64,000 nt of DNA from Avipropionibacterium sp050157065 (GTDB taxonomy: Bacteria > Actinomycetota > Actinomycetes > Propionibacteriales > Propionibacteriaceae), in the NCBI GenBank assembly GCA_050157065.1, contig CP189573.1. One strand, written 5' to 3'. The notes beneath the pieces are model-generated. The model saw only the letters and a program-made list of their open reading frames with translations, did not search any database and was not told the DNA's origin. Positions 43,851-51,699 of the stretch are shown here, one piece after another (the first letter of the stretch is position 1; each line of letters starts with the position of its first letter). The translations under genes were made by a program, and so were the position numbers.

Positions 43851-45371
43851 TCACGCTGCCCACACGATCTCCACCCGCGGGCCATCGGGAGGGTACGGCG
43901 GCTCTGGACGGAGAGTCCCGACCAGCTCCTCGAGTGGGGTCGGCAGGATGTCGGGTGCACGTGAGGTGTGGCTGTGCCCCGTCGGGGTGTTCGTGGTGAC
44001 CTGGTGCCTGCCGTCGGGACCTCGTGTCGGTCGGGCGCGCCAGTCCGGCGCCTGTTTGGCATGGTTGCAGGCGGCACAGAGGCCTTGACCGTTCTCGAAA
44101 CTGGTCGGGCCGCCGTCGGCATGGTCGACGGCGTGGTCGATGTGCCGGATCGGGGCATCGCACCACGGTGTTCGGCACGTCCGGTCACGGAATCTGATCA
44201 GGCGTTTGAGGGCCTCGGGGAACAGTCGCGCCCGTGACTCCTGAGTGGCCAGGGCGTCGGAGTCGGGCTCGGTGAACAGGCGGCGCAGCCACACCTGGTC
44301 ACGCTTGGCCAGCGAGCGGGCCAGGTCGGCGTCGACGAAGCCGTACCCCTCCACGTACGCAGCTCCGTCCGCCGCGCCGAGCAACTGCTCGGGTGACATG
44401 ATCAGGTTCACCATGATGGGCAGGTCGCCGCCATTGTCGGCGGATGCCCGGTCGGTCCGCGCCGTGTCGCAGTCGTCCCAGGTGATGGCTCGTGCGGCTC
44501 GACCGAAGGCTGTACCGGACGCATCCGTGGCGGGGCCAGGCCCGGACTCGTCTGGCTGGGACTCCGTGGCCGGAGCCAAGGATGCCCGCCGGCCGGTGAC
44601 CCGTTCGACGAGCGTGTCGGCCATCAGCTGGCCCCGGGTCCGCGGATCACCGGTGGCGACGGCGGCCTCAGCCAGATGCTCGAGGGTGGCGAGCAGCCCC
44701 ACGCCGTCGGCCACCGGGAGCATGGCGGAGAAGTGCGCCATCCCGTCGGGCGCTGGCCGAAGCCGGACGTGACGGGACTTCTCCGCCGTCCGCCGGCGTG
44801 CGACAAGGGCCTCGGGATCGAGCTCGCAACTCAGCTTCACCACTTCAGCGATCAGCGCGCGGTCACCGTACCGGCCGAGCAACACGGGGTCGGCGGCGAG
44901 CCGGGCGTCGATGACTGCGCGATGCTCCCGGCTCAGGCAGGCGGTCTCGCGGACCAGGATCATCGCCCGCCACTCGCTGATGTGCCCGGTCCGCAGGGCA
45001 CGCAAGGTGTGCGGCATCTCGCGGTGGAGCACGGTCGCCAGGTCGAGGTGGCGTTGTCCGAGATGGGGCGACTCGTGCCGGGCGAGGGCGACCTGTGACG
45101 CGACGCCGCGCCCCCGTCGTGCCGTGGGGACACCACGCTCGGCCTGCCGCGCCCGCTGTGACCGGTCGAGGTCGTTGGTGAGGGCGGCCTGGGCACCTCG
45201 CACGGTGTTGGCCAGACGTTCGAGCTGGGTGATCAGGTCGATGCGACGTGCGTCGTCGTCGAGGCCCCGGCTGCTGGCGGCCAGCGCCTCGGCCCAGCGG
45301 GCCACCTCCGCCGACTCGGGCAGGCCGGTGGCGACGTCGTCGACGCCTCCAGTACCCTCTCGTTCGAACAT
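43851..45371 (-). CDS. DUF222 / HNH endonuclease (13E12-like)
   Basis: 506 residues. N-terminal helical DUF222 domain (about 30-370) and a C-terminal HNH nuclease (CRTPWCDAPIRHIDHAVDHA, then GGPTSFENGQGLCAACNHAK). These multicopy actinobacterial proteins resemble the mycobacterial 13E12 repeat family; whether they are mobile or housekeeping is unsettled. The ATG at 45371 is preceded by TAGATT at 7 nt (leaderless), which decides against the ATG 30 nt upstream. Confidence 0.88.
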   Translation of the reverse strand: MFEREGTGGVDDVATGLPESAEVARWAEALAASSRGLDDDARRIDLITQLERLANTVRGAQAALTNDLDRSQRARQAERGVPTARRGRGVASQVALARHESPHLGQRHLDLATVLHREMPHTLRALRTGHISEWRAMILVRETACLSREHRAVIDARLAADPVLLGRYGDRALIAEVVKLSCELDPEALVARRRTAEKSRHVRLRPAPDGMAHFSAMLPVADGVGLLATLEHLAEAAVATGDPRTRGQLMADTLVERVTGRRASLAPATESQPDESGPGPATDASGTAFGRAARAITWDDCDTARTDRASADNGGDLPIMVNLIMSPEQLLGAADGAAYVEGYGFVDADLARSLAKRDQVWLRRLFTEPDSDALATQESRARLFPEALKRLIRFRDRTCRTPWCDAPIRHIDHAVDHADGGPTSFENGQGLCAACNHAKQAPDWRARPTRGPDGRHQVTTNTPTGHSHTSRAPDILPTPLEELVGTLRPEPPYPPDGPRVEIVWAA

Positions 45372-45378
45372 GTGTGTC

Positions 45379-45384
45379 AATCTA
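45379..45384 (-). promoter_or_regulatory. -10 box of a leaderless promoter (HNH gene)
   Basis: On the minus strand TAGATT is followed by 7 nt and the ATG at 45371. Confidence 0.5.
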
Positions 45385-45519
45385 GACCACGGGTACGACA
45401 AGATTCCAGCACCACCTGTGGACAGCCGGGATCGAGGTCGTCGGGGGAGCGGCTGCCGGCGCGGGAGGGCGCCAAGTCCACCGCACGGAGACGCGACCGC
45501 CGCGGGGGCGGGTTCGACC

Positions 45520-45525
45520 TATGCT
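45520..45525 (+). promoter_or_regulatory. -10 box of a leaderless promoter (aroG)
   Basis: TATGCT lies 7 nt before the GTG at 45533. It overlaps an upstream in-frame ATG at 45521, which would therefore not be on the mRNA. Confidence 0.55.
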
Positions 45526-45532
45526 TGCCCCC

Positions 45533-46927
45533 GTGTCGACCGAAACCCGTAGCGCCGAACTGCCCAGCCTGGCCGCGCTCCATGCGCTGAACCCGCTGCA
45601 GCAGCCGACCTATGCCGATGCCGACGAGCTGGCCAAGGTGGTGGCGCAGTTGCAGATCATGCCGCCGCTGGTGTTCGCGGGTGAGTGCGACGCGCTGCGC
45701 CACAAGATGGCGAGCGTGGCCGCGGGGGAGGCGTTCGTGCTGCAGGGCGGTGACTGCGCCGAGACGTTCGCGGGCGTGACGGCCGACAACATCCAGCGCA
45801 AGTTGCGGGTGCTGCTGTCGATGGCGGTGCTCCTCACCTACGCGGCCCAGGTCCCGGTCGTGAAGCTCGGCCGGATCGCCGGTCAGTACGCCAAGCCACG
45901 GTCGTCGGACTCCGAGACCCGGGACGGTGTCACCCTGCCGGCCTACCGCGGGGATGCGGTCAACGGATTCGCCTTCACCCCTGAACAGCGCCGACACGAC
46001 CCGCAGCGACTGCTGGGCGTCTACAACGCCTCGGCCGCGACGCTCAACCTCACCCGCGCCTTCGTCACCGGCGGCTTCGCCCACCTCGCCAAGGCGCACA
46101 CCTGGAACGCCGACTTCGTGAAGCAGTCGCCGGCCGGTGACCGCTACCAGGCGATGGTCGACGAGATCGAACGGGCGCTGGCATTCATGGAGGCCTGTGG
46201 CATCGAGGACGAGAACTTCCGTACCGTCGACTTCTTCTCCTCCCACGAGGCGTTGTTGTTGGAGTACGAGCACGCACTGACCCGGATCGATTCGCGGACG
46301 GCCCGTCCGTACGGGGTGTCGGGGCACTTCCTGTGGATCGGGGAGCGGACCCGCCAGCTCGACGGCCCGCACGTCGAACTGCTGCGCCACGTCCGCAACC
46401 CGCTGGGGGTCAAGCTCGGTCCGACCACCACGCCGGAGACCGCGCTGGCCCTGGCTGACCGGCTGGATCCTGATCATGAGCCGGGCCGGATCACATTCAT
46501 CACCCGGATGGGTGCGGGGCAGATCCGCGACATCCTGCCGGGCGTGATCGAGCAGGTCACCGCGTCGGGCCGTCAGGTCGCCTGGATCTGCGATCCGATG
46601 CACGGCAACACGTTCTCGACCGCCAACGGCTACAAGACCCGTGCCTTCGACGACGTGATGGACGAGGTGAACGGCTTCTTCGACGTCCACGAGGCCCTCG
46701 GCACCTGGCCGGGCGGCGTCCACGTCGAACTGACCGGGGACGACGTCACCGAGTGCGTCGGCGGTGCGGACGAGATCGTCGAGGCCGACCTGGTCAATCG
46801 CTACGAGACCGCGTGCGATCCCCGGCTGAATCGCAACCAGTCGCTGGAGCTGGCCTTCCTGGTGGCGGAGCGGCTGGCATCGGGGCGGATCAAGCGAGGG
46901 GCCCAGCTCGCCGAGGTCACCACCTGA
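45533..46927 (+). CDS. aroG: Class II 3-deoxy-D-arabino-heptulosonate-7-phosphate synthase
   Basis: 464 residues. First step of the shikimate pathway (PEP + erythrose 4-phosphate). Class II signatures: FVLQGGDCAETF with the metal-binding Cys, VVKLGRIAGQYAKPRS, SHEALLLEYE, and WICDPMHGNT near the end. I start at GTG 45533 because the -10 box TATGCT lies directly before it; ATG 45521 would add four residues. A hairpin follows the stop. Next to the Ser/Thr kinase region in synteny with mycobacteria. Confidence 0.95.
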   Translation: MSTETRSAELPSLAALHALNPLQQPTYADADELAKVVAQLQIMPPLVFAGECDALRHKMASVAAGEAFVLQGGDCAETFAGVTADNIQRKLRVLLSMAVLLTYAAQVPVVKLGRIAGQYAKPRSSDSETRDGVTLPAYRGDAVNGFAFTPEQRRHDPQRLLGVYNASAATLNLTRAFVTGGFAHLAKAHTWNADFVKQSPAGDRYQAMVDEIERALAFMEACGIEDENFRTVDFFSSHEALLLEYEHALTRIDSRTARPYGVSGHFLWIGERTRQLDGPHVELLRHVRNPLGVKLGPTTTPETALALADRLDPDHEPGRITFITRMGAGQIRDILPGVIEQVTASGRQVAWICDPMHGNTFSTANGYKTRAFDDVMDEVNGFFDVHEALGTWPGGVHVELTGDDVTECVGGADEIVEADLVNRYETACDPRLNRNQSLELAFLVAERLASGRIKRGAQLAEVTT

Positions 46928-46946
46928 CCTCGACGTGACCGGGTCT

Positions 46947-46966
46947 GCCGAGCGTCCGTGCTCGGC
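46947..46966 (+). terminator. Hairpin after aroG
   Basis: GCCGAGC-GTCCGT-GCTCGGC, perfect 7-bp stem with a 6-nt loop, 19 bp after the aroG stop and just before the -10 box of the next gene. Confidence 0.65.
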
Positions 46967-46972
46967 TTCCCG

Positions 46973-46978
46973 TAACGT
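46973..46978 (+). promoter_or_regulatory. -10 box of a leaderless promoter
   Basis: TAACGT lies 7 nt before the ATG at 46986, directly behind the aroG hairpin. Confidence 0.5.
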
Positions 46979-46985
46979 GAGAGCC

Positions 46986-47798
46986 ATGCCCTGGCTCGAG
47001 TTCGATTCCCTGGTCAACGCCCGCGACCTCGGCGGCACCCCGTGCACCGATGGGGGCGTGATCAACTCCAACCGGTTGCTCCGGTCGGACAACCTGCAGG
47101 ACCTGACCGGGCACGACATCAGACACCTGCTGGACCTGGGGCTCACCGATGTGGTCGACCTGCGCTCGACGATGGAGGTGCGCAGCGAGGGTCCAGGGCC
47201 GCTCGAAAGTGTCGACGATGTCCGGATCCACCACTTCAGCTACCTGCCCGAGACCGACCTCAAGCCGTTGCCGGAGGACGACCCGGCTGATGTGTCCGGG
47301 GCTGACACATCGGGTGTCGATGCGCCGGAGGAGGCGCTGCCGTGGGTGGGGAAGGCGCCGTCGGTTGATCATGACGACGTGTTCGCCTCGCACTACCTGT
47401 CATACCTGAAGGATCGGCCCGACGACGTGGTCGCTGCCCTGCGCACGATTGCGTACGCGCAGGGCGCGGCCTTGGTGCACTGTGCGGCCGGCAAGGACCG
47501 CACCGGGACGACCGTGGCGATGGCGCTCACCCTGGCCGGCGCGGATCGCGAGGCGGTGGTGGCCGACTACGCCGCCAGCAGTGAACGGATGCAGTTGATC
47601 ATCGACCGGCTGTCGGCCTCGCCGACCTACCGGGCCAACCTGGCGGGCCGACCGCTGTCCTCGCACCTGACGAACGCAGAGACGATGGTGGCCGTGCTGG
47701 ACCAGCTCGACCAGCTCGGTGGCGTGGAGGCAGCCCTGATGCGACTGGGGTGGACATCCGAGGACACCGCCGCGATGCGCGCGAACCTGCGCGGGTGA
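46986..47798 (+). CDS. Tyrosine/lipid phosphatase, MptpB-like
   Basis: 270 residues with the Y_phosphatase3 fold: NARDLGGTP near the N terminus, DLRS, and the P-loop HCAAGKDRTG (Cys166, Arg172) at 165-174. The HCxxGKDRTG variant with Lys and Asp is the one found in MptpB-type dual protein/phosphoinositide phosphatases. No signal peptide. First gene of an operon with the aldolase and GNAT genes, joined by GTGA and ATGA overlaps. Confidence 0.88.
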   Translation: MPWLEFDSLVNARDLGGTPCTDGGVINSNRLLRSDNLQDLTGHDIRHLLDLGLTDVVDLRSTMEVRSEGPGPLESVDDVRIHHFSYLPETDLKPLPEDDPADVSGADTSGVDAPEEALPWVGKAPSVDHDDVFASHYLSYLKDRPDDVVAALRTIAYAQGAALVHCAAGKDRTGTTVAMALTLAGADREAVVADYAASSERMQLIIDRLSASPTYRANLAGRPLSSHLTNAETMVAVLDQLDQLGGVEAALMRLGWTSEDTAAMRANLRG

Positions 47799-48859
47799 CG
47801 CCCGTGGTGCCGGAAGGGGGCACGATCGACCTCCGCAGTGACACGGTGACTCGCCCGACCTCGCAGATGCGGGAGGCGATGTTGCGGGCCGAGGTCGGGG
47901 ACGACGTGTACGCCGAGGATCCGTCGGTCAATGCGTTGGAGGCCAAGGTCGCCGCGCTGCTCGGGCACGAGGCCGGGCTCTTCTGCGTCACCGGATCGCT
48001 GGCCAACCTGCTGGGGGTCGCGGTGTTGGTGCAGCCCGGCCAAGAACTCTTGTGCGATGCGCGCGCCCACGTCGTCCGGGCCGAGCTCGGTGCCCATGCG
48101 GCCCTGTCGGGGATCACGACGCGCACCTGGCCGAGTGCTGACGGCCGGGTGGACCCGGACCTGATCATGGACATGGCAGTCCCGGACGCCGGTCCCTACC
48201 TGGTGTCGACCGCGGCCGTGTCGGTGGAGAACACCCACAACTTCGCCTCGGGGTCGGTGCAGCGACATGATCAACTGGTCGAGCTGTCGCAGCGGTGCCG
48301 GGCCGCTGGGATCGGGCTCCACCTCGACGGAGCACGGCTGTGGAACGCGCACGTCGCGAGCGGAGTCGAGCTCGCCGAGACGGGACGCCTGTTCGACACC
48401 GTCAACGTCTGCTTCTCCAAGGGGCTCGGGGCACCCGTCGGTTCCATGATCATCGGAAGCGCCGAGTTGATCACCCGGGCCCGCGTGCTGCGGAAGCGCT
48501 TCGGCGCCGGCTGGCGTCAGGCCGGCATGCTGGCCGCCGCCGCATCGTACGCCGTTGATCATCACGTGGCGCGCTTGGCCGATGATCACGCCGCGGCCCG
48601 CGCGCTGGCCGAGCGGGTGGCCGTACGGGCACCAGCTGCGGTCAACCCGGCAGAGGTGGAGACCAACATCGTGGTGTTCGACAGCGGGGAGCGGTCCGCC
48701 GCCGACGTGGTTGCGGCAGCAGCCGAGCGCGGGGTCGCGGTGTCGCACCTGGGGGAGCGAGTGCTGCGAGCTGTCACCCACCTCGACGTGTCGGCCGACG
48801 ACGCCGTCCGCGCCGGCGAGGTGTTGGGCGACCTCCTGGCGCCGGCGCAGGCAACATGA
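47795..48859 (+). CDS. Low-specificity threonine aldolase (beta-eliminating lyase family)
   Basis: 354 residues, PLP fold type I. TIDLRSDTVTRPT start, DDVYAEDPSVNALE, LHLDGARLWNA (PLP-nitrogen Asp) and CFSKGLGAPVGS with the Schiff-base Lys209. Cleaves L-threonine or allo-threonine to glycine and acetaldehyde. GTG 47795 overlaps the phosphatase stop. Confidence 0.92.
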   Translation: MTPVVPEGGTIDLRSDTVTRPTSQMREAMLRAEVGDDVYAEDPSVNALEAKVAALLGHEAGLFCVTGSLANLLGVAVLVQPGQELLCDARAHVVRAELGAHAALSGITTRTWPSADGRVDPDLIMDMAVPDAGPYLVSTAAVSVENTHNFASGSVQRHDQLVELSQRCRAAGIGLHLDGARLWNAHVASGVELAETGRLFDTVNVCFSKGLGAPVGSMIIGSAELITRARVLRKRFGAGWRQAGMLAAAASYAVDHHVARLADDHAAARALAERVAVRAPAAVNPAEVETNIVVFDSGERSAADVVAAAAERGVAVSHLGERVLRAVTHLDVSADDAVRAGEVLGDLLAPAQAT

Positions 48860-49272
48860 GCGCTTCCGACATCATTCTCCGGTGGCGCCACCCGGTCTCG
48901 GACGCGGAGATCGTCGAACTCACTCGTGCACACGGCGGGAACCCGGAACCGGGCTGGTGGGACAAGGTCCAGAACCACTCGCTGGGCTGGGTCACCGCCC
49001 GGGCCGAGGAGGGCTCATTGGTGGGATTCGTCAATGTTGCTTGGGATGGCGGCGCTCACGCCTTCCTGGTCGACACGAAGACCCACCCCAGCCACCAGCG
49101 GCAGGGCATTGGCACCATGATCGTCCGGCGCGCGGCCCAGGAGGCCAAGCGGGCCGGCTGCGAATGGTTGTTCGTTGACTTCGACTCGCACCTGGAATCC
49201 TTCTATCTTGACGCGTGCGGCTTTCGGCCGACAGCCGCCGGGCTGATCCACCTGCCCTCGGCGGCGACCTGA
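48856..49272 (+). CDS. GNAT-family N-acetyltransferase
   Basis: 138 residues. Acetyl-CoA-binding motif HPSHQRQGIGTMIVRRAAQE, preceded by strand GFVNVAWDGGAHAFLVDT, and a C-terminal FYLDACGFRPT typical of small-molecule or peptide acetylases. Overlaps the aldolase stop (ATGA). Substrate unknown. Confidence 0.88.
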   Translation: MSASDIILRWRHPVSDAEIVELTRAHGGNPEPGWWDKVQNHSLGWVTARAEEGSLVGFVNVAWDGGAHAFLVDTKTHPSHQRQGIGTMIVRRAAQEAKRAGCEWLFVDFDSHLESFYLDACGFRPTAAGLIHLPSAAT

Positions 49273-49335
49273 CTCACGCCACCAGTCTGATCCGCCCGCG
49301 CCGCCGGGGTCGGCGTCATGGAGGCACCCGTGGCA

Positions 49336-49351
49336 CACCTGTCATGAGGTG
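49336..49351. promoter_or_regulatory. Possible operator upstream of the TetR gene
   Basis: CACCT-GTCATG-AGGTG inverted repeat with 5-bp arms, 13 bp before the -10 box (TACGAT, 49365-49370) of the gene at 49377. Short arms, so the call is weak. Confidence 0.35.
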
Positions 49352-49364
49352 AGTCCTCTGGCCG

Positions 49365-49370
49365 TACGAT
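49365..49370 (+). promoter_or_regulatory. -10 box of a leaderless promoter
   Basis: TACGAT lies 6 nt before the ATG at 49377. Confidence 0.5.
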
Positions 49371-49376
49371 GACGCG

Positions 49377-50003
49377 ATGGCTCGCGACGTTGACCAAGCG
49401 AACGGTCCAGGGTCGGCGACCCGCGAGCGGATCCTGTCCGCAGCACTCGACCTCGTGGCCGAGCGGGGGCTGCAATCCCTCACCCATCGCGGTGTGGAGG
49501 AACGCGCCGGGGTGTCGCACGGCCTCACCACCTATCACTTCACGAATCGCGACGCGCTCATCGAGGCGCTTTTCACCTACACCCTCGAGCGACAACTCGA
49601 GTGGGTGACCCAACTGCAGGACGAGCTCGCGGCCGCCCGTACAGTCAGCCCCACGGTGGATCCCGTCCGCTACGTCGAGCGGGCTGTCGCGACCTTGGTC
49701 ACGGAGCGTTCGCTGACGTTGGCGCGCTACGAGATGTTCCTGCACGCGGCGAGGACGCCGCACCTGCAGGCCACGGCTCGCGAGATCCGCCAGCCGTTCG
49801 TGGCCATCTTCGCCGAAGCCTTCACGGCCGCGGCTCCGGATCCGCTGTGGGCGGCCCACCGCCTGTTGAGCGCGGTCGAGGGCATGCTGCTGTTCCAGAT
49901 CTCGGGCCCGGAGACGGAGTTCGACGCCTGGGCGGCCGAGTACGTCGTGACCATCGCCCAAGCCCTGTCGGGCGCCCCGTCAGGCCCTCCCGCGAACGGC
50001 TGA
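49377..50003 (+). CDS. TetR-family transcriptional regulator
   Basis: 208 residues. HTH: ATRERILSAALDLVAERGLQ, then SLTHRGVEERAGVSHGLTTYHFTNRDALIEAL; C-terminal helical ligand domain of the TetR_C type. It is followed, 71 bp downstream on the same strand, by a membrane protein/epimerase pair whose promoter carries a palindrome (50051-50066), the likely target. Confidence 0.92.
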   Translation: MARDVDQANGPGSATRERILSAALDLVAERGLQSLTHRGVEERAGVSHGLTTYHFTNRDALIEALFTYTLERQLEWVTQLQDELAAARTVSPTVDPVRYVERAVATLVTERSLTLARYEMFLHAARTPHLQATAREIRQPFVAIFAEAFTAAAPDPLWAAHRLLSAVEGMLLFQISGPETEFDAWAAEYVVTIAQALSGAPSGPPANG

Positions 50004-50050
50004 GGGGGCCTCAGCTCCATGCCCATGTCGAGAGCTGGCTGCGATGGGAC

Positions 50051-50066
50051 TTCTACATTCGTAGAA
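50051..50066. promoter_or_regulatory. Palindromic operator upstream of the membrane protein/epimerase operon
   Basis: TTCTAC-ATTC-GTAGAA, perfect 6-bp arms, overlapping the -10 box TAGAAT (50062-50067) of the gene at 50075. Position over the -10 implies repression, most simply by the TetR protein encoded just upstream. Confidence 0.7.
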
Positions 50067-50074
50067 TCCGGTTC

Positions 50075-50518
50075 ATGAGGCCACAGTCGACACTTGGCCG
50101 CGTCGTCGTCATCATCGCGGCCGTCATCAGCGCCACGGGCATGTTCGGCATCGGCCTGTGGTGCTGGCTCGAACCACAAGGCTTCGCCAGGTGGGCCAAC
50201 TGGCCAGCTCATGATCACTTCCTCCATGACGCCGGCGTCTTCCAGATGGCGATCGGCCTGATGGTCGCTGCCGCCCTGTGGTGGCGCGATGCGTTGGGCG
50301 TCGGCCTGGCGGGCATCGCCTTGACCAATGTCCTCCACGCCTGGAACCACTGGGCGGACCGGGAGATCGGCGGACATCCCAGCGATCCGTACGGCTTGCT
50401 CGCGGTCGGCGTGCTCGCCGCGGTGGGCCTCGTTCTCCGGCTGCGCCACAAGTCACGATCGTCTTCAGGCGAGACCGATCGGGCCGCGGAGGCGCCGAGC
50501 GCGGAGGTGAAGGCATGA
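50075..50518 (+). CDS. Hypothetical four-helix membrane protein
   Basis: 147 residues with hydrophobic helices at about 8-30, 52-70, 74-92 and 107-122, and a charged C-terminal tail. The first loop has WLEPQGFARWANWPAHDHFL, and the HDAGVFQM segment opens helix 2. This pattern occurs in small uncharacterised actinobacterial membrane proteins. ATG 50075 follows TAGAAT by 7 nt. Its stop overlaps the epimerase start (ATGA). Confidence 0.7.
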   Translation: MRPQSTLGRVVVIIAAVISATGMFGIGLWCWLEPQGFARWANWPAHDHFLHDAGVFQMAIGLMVAAALWWRDALGVGLAGIALTNVLHAWNHWADREIGGHPSDPYGLLAVGVLAAVGLVLRLRHKSRSSSGETDRAAEAPSAEVKA

Positions 50519-51441
50519 AGGTGTTGGTGGCGGGTGCAACCGGCGCGATCGGCCGTGCCCTGGTGCCGCAGTTGGTGGCGGCCGGGCACTCGGTGTTGGG
50601 CCTGACCCGCCACGAGTCGGCGGCGGCAGGCCTCACGGCGACGGGCGCGACGCCGATCGTGGCCGACCTGCTGGACGAGGCAGGCCTGCGGCGTGCCCTC
50701 GACGGCCACGGCGCGGACGCGGTCATCCACCAGGCCACCGCCATCACCGGACTCCCGATGCGACACCGCGACCTGTTCGCGACCGATGAACTCCGCTCCT
50801 GGGGCACCCGCAACCTGGTGCGCGCGGCCACCGAACTCGGAGCCCACCGGATCATCACACAGTCGTTCTTCCTCGGGTACGGCTGGCGCGACCTGGGCCC
50901 CGATCTGATCGACGAGACCGCGCCGTTCGGCGTCACCGAGGGCGGGCCGTTCGACCCACACCTGCGGGCACTCCGCGAGAACGAGGACCTGGTGCTCGGC
51001 GAGGCCGGGATCTCCTTGCGGTACGGGATGTTCTACGGTTCCGACGCGTCGACGGCACAGATGGTGAAGCTGGCTCGCCGTGGCTGGATGCCCGCACCGC
51101 GGCCGTCCTCGAGCGTGTCACTGGTGCACCTGACCGATGCGGCTGCGGCCACCGTTGCCGCGATGACCGCAGGACGTCCCGGGCAGGCGTACAACATCGC
51201 CGACGACCACCCGCTCGGGATGGACGAACTCATCGACACCGTCGCCGAGACCCTGGGTGCCCGCCGACCCCTGCGGCTACCGGCCGCCCTGTTGCGCCCG
51301 ACGCCATACCTGTATGCGCTGATGGCGGGCGTCCGGGTCAAGCTCGACACCCGTCTGGCACGGGCCGAGCTGGGTTGGCAGCCACAGTTCCGTACCTGCC
51401 GGGCGGGGCTCACCGATCTGATGTCGGCCGTGACCGCCTGA
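50515..51441 (+). CDS. NAD(P)-dependent epimerase/dehydratase (extended SDR)
   Basis: 308 residues. Rossmann motif VLVAGATGAIGRALVPQL (GATGAIG), VIHQATAITG, and a C-terminal substrate region (AYNIADDHPLGMDELIDTVAETL). The usual YxxxK is not clear: the segment around residues 118-124 reads FFLGYGW without a following Lys, so it may be an atypical SDR (NmrA/CC3-like) that binds nucleotide without classical dehydrogenase chemistry. Coupled to the membrane protein and probably TetR-controlled. Confidence 0.82.
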   Translation: MKVLVAGATGAIGRALVPQLVAAGHSVLGLTRHESAAAGLTATGATPIVADLLDEAGLRRALDGHGADAVIHQATAITGLPMRHRDLFATDELRSWGTRNLVRAATELGAHRIITQSFFLGYGWRDLGPDLIDETAPFGVTEGGPFDPHLRALRENEDLVLGEAGISLRYGMFYGSDASTAQMVKLARRGWMPAPRPSSSVSLVHLTDAAAATVAAMTAGRPGQAYNIADDHPLGMDELIDTVAETLGARRPLRLPAALLRPTPYLYALMAGVRVKLDTRLARAELGWQPQFRTCRAGLTDLMSAVTA

Positions 51442-51518
51442 TCGCCGCTGTCGTTGATCACCGTTGTGCCCCGGAAGGTCCCGCCGGGCCGGTCAGCGTC
51501 GTATCCGTGGGCCGCTGA

Positions 51519-51553
51519 GCGACGTCGCTGGATGTCACGTCCAGCAACGTCGC
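51519..51553 (+). terminator. Imperfect hairpin after the epimerase gene
   Basis: GCGACGT-C-GCTGGA / TCCAGC-A-ACGTCGC: 13 paired bases with one C/A mismatch, 7-nt loop, 77 bp after the stop codon. Confidence 0.6.
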
Positions 51554-51616
51554 TGTGGCGCCCCTTCGTACGGCGATCAGGCCCGGACGGGGCACGCGGC
51601 GAGACTCATCGTCCGG

Positions 51617-51645
51617 TTGACGGGTTTCCGGGCAGTCCTTAAGGT
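51617..51645 (+). promoter_or_regulatory. Sigma-70-type promoter of the secreted propeller gene
   Basis: TTGACG (51617-51622), exactly 17 bp, TAAGGT (51640-51645), one of the best promoter matches in the window. Start would be near 51652, giving a leader of about 48 nt before the GTG at 51700. Confidence 0.75.
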
Positions 51646-51699
51646 GGCGGCAGGTCGTCCCCTCCGACTGGTCGCCCCGGTCCTGTGAAAGGAACTGTC

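Noticed and set aside
43851..45371. DUF222-HNH gene as an intron or transposon
   Set aside because: No terminal repeats, target duplication or interrupted gene; it lies between intact genes.
49601..50074. Upstream part of the long frame leading into the 50075 membrane protein
   Set aside because: It overlaps the TetR gene out of frame; a -10 box and palindrome mark 50075 as the start.
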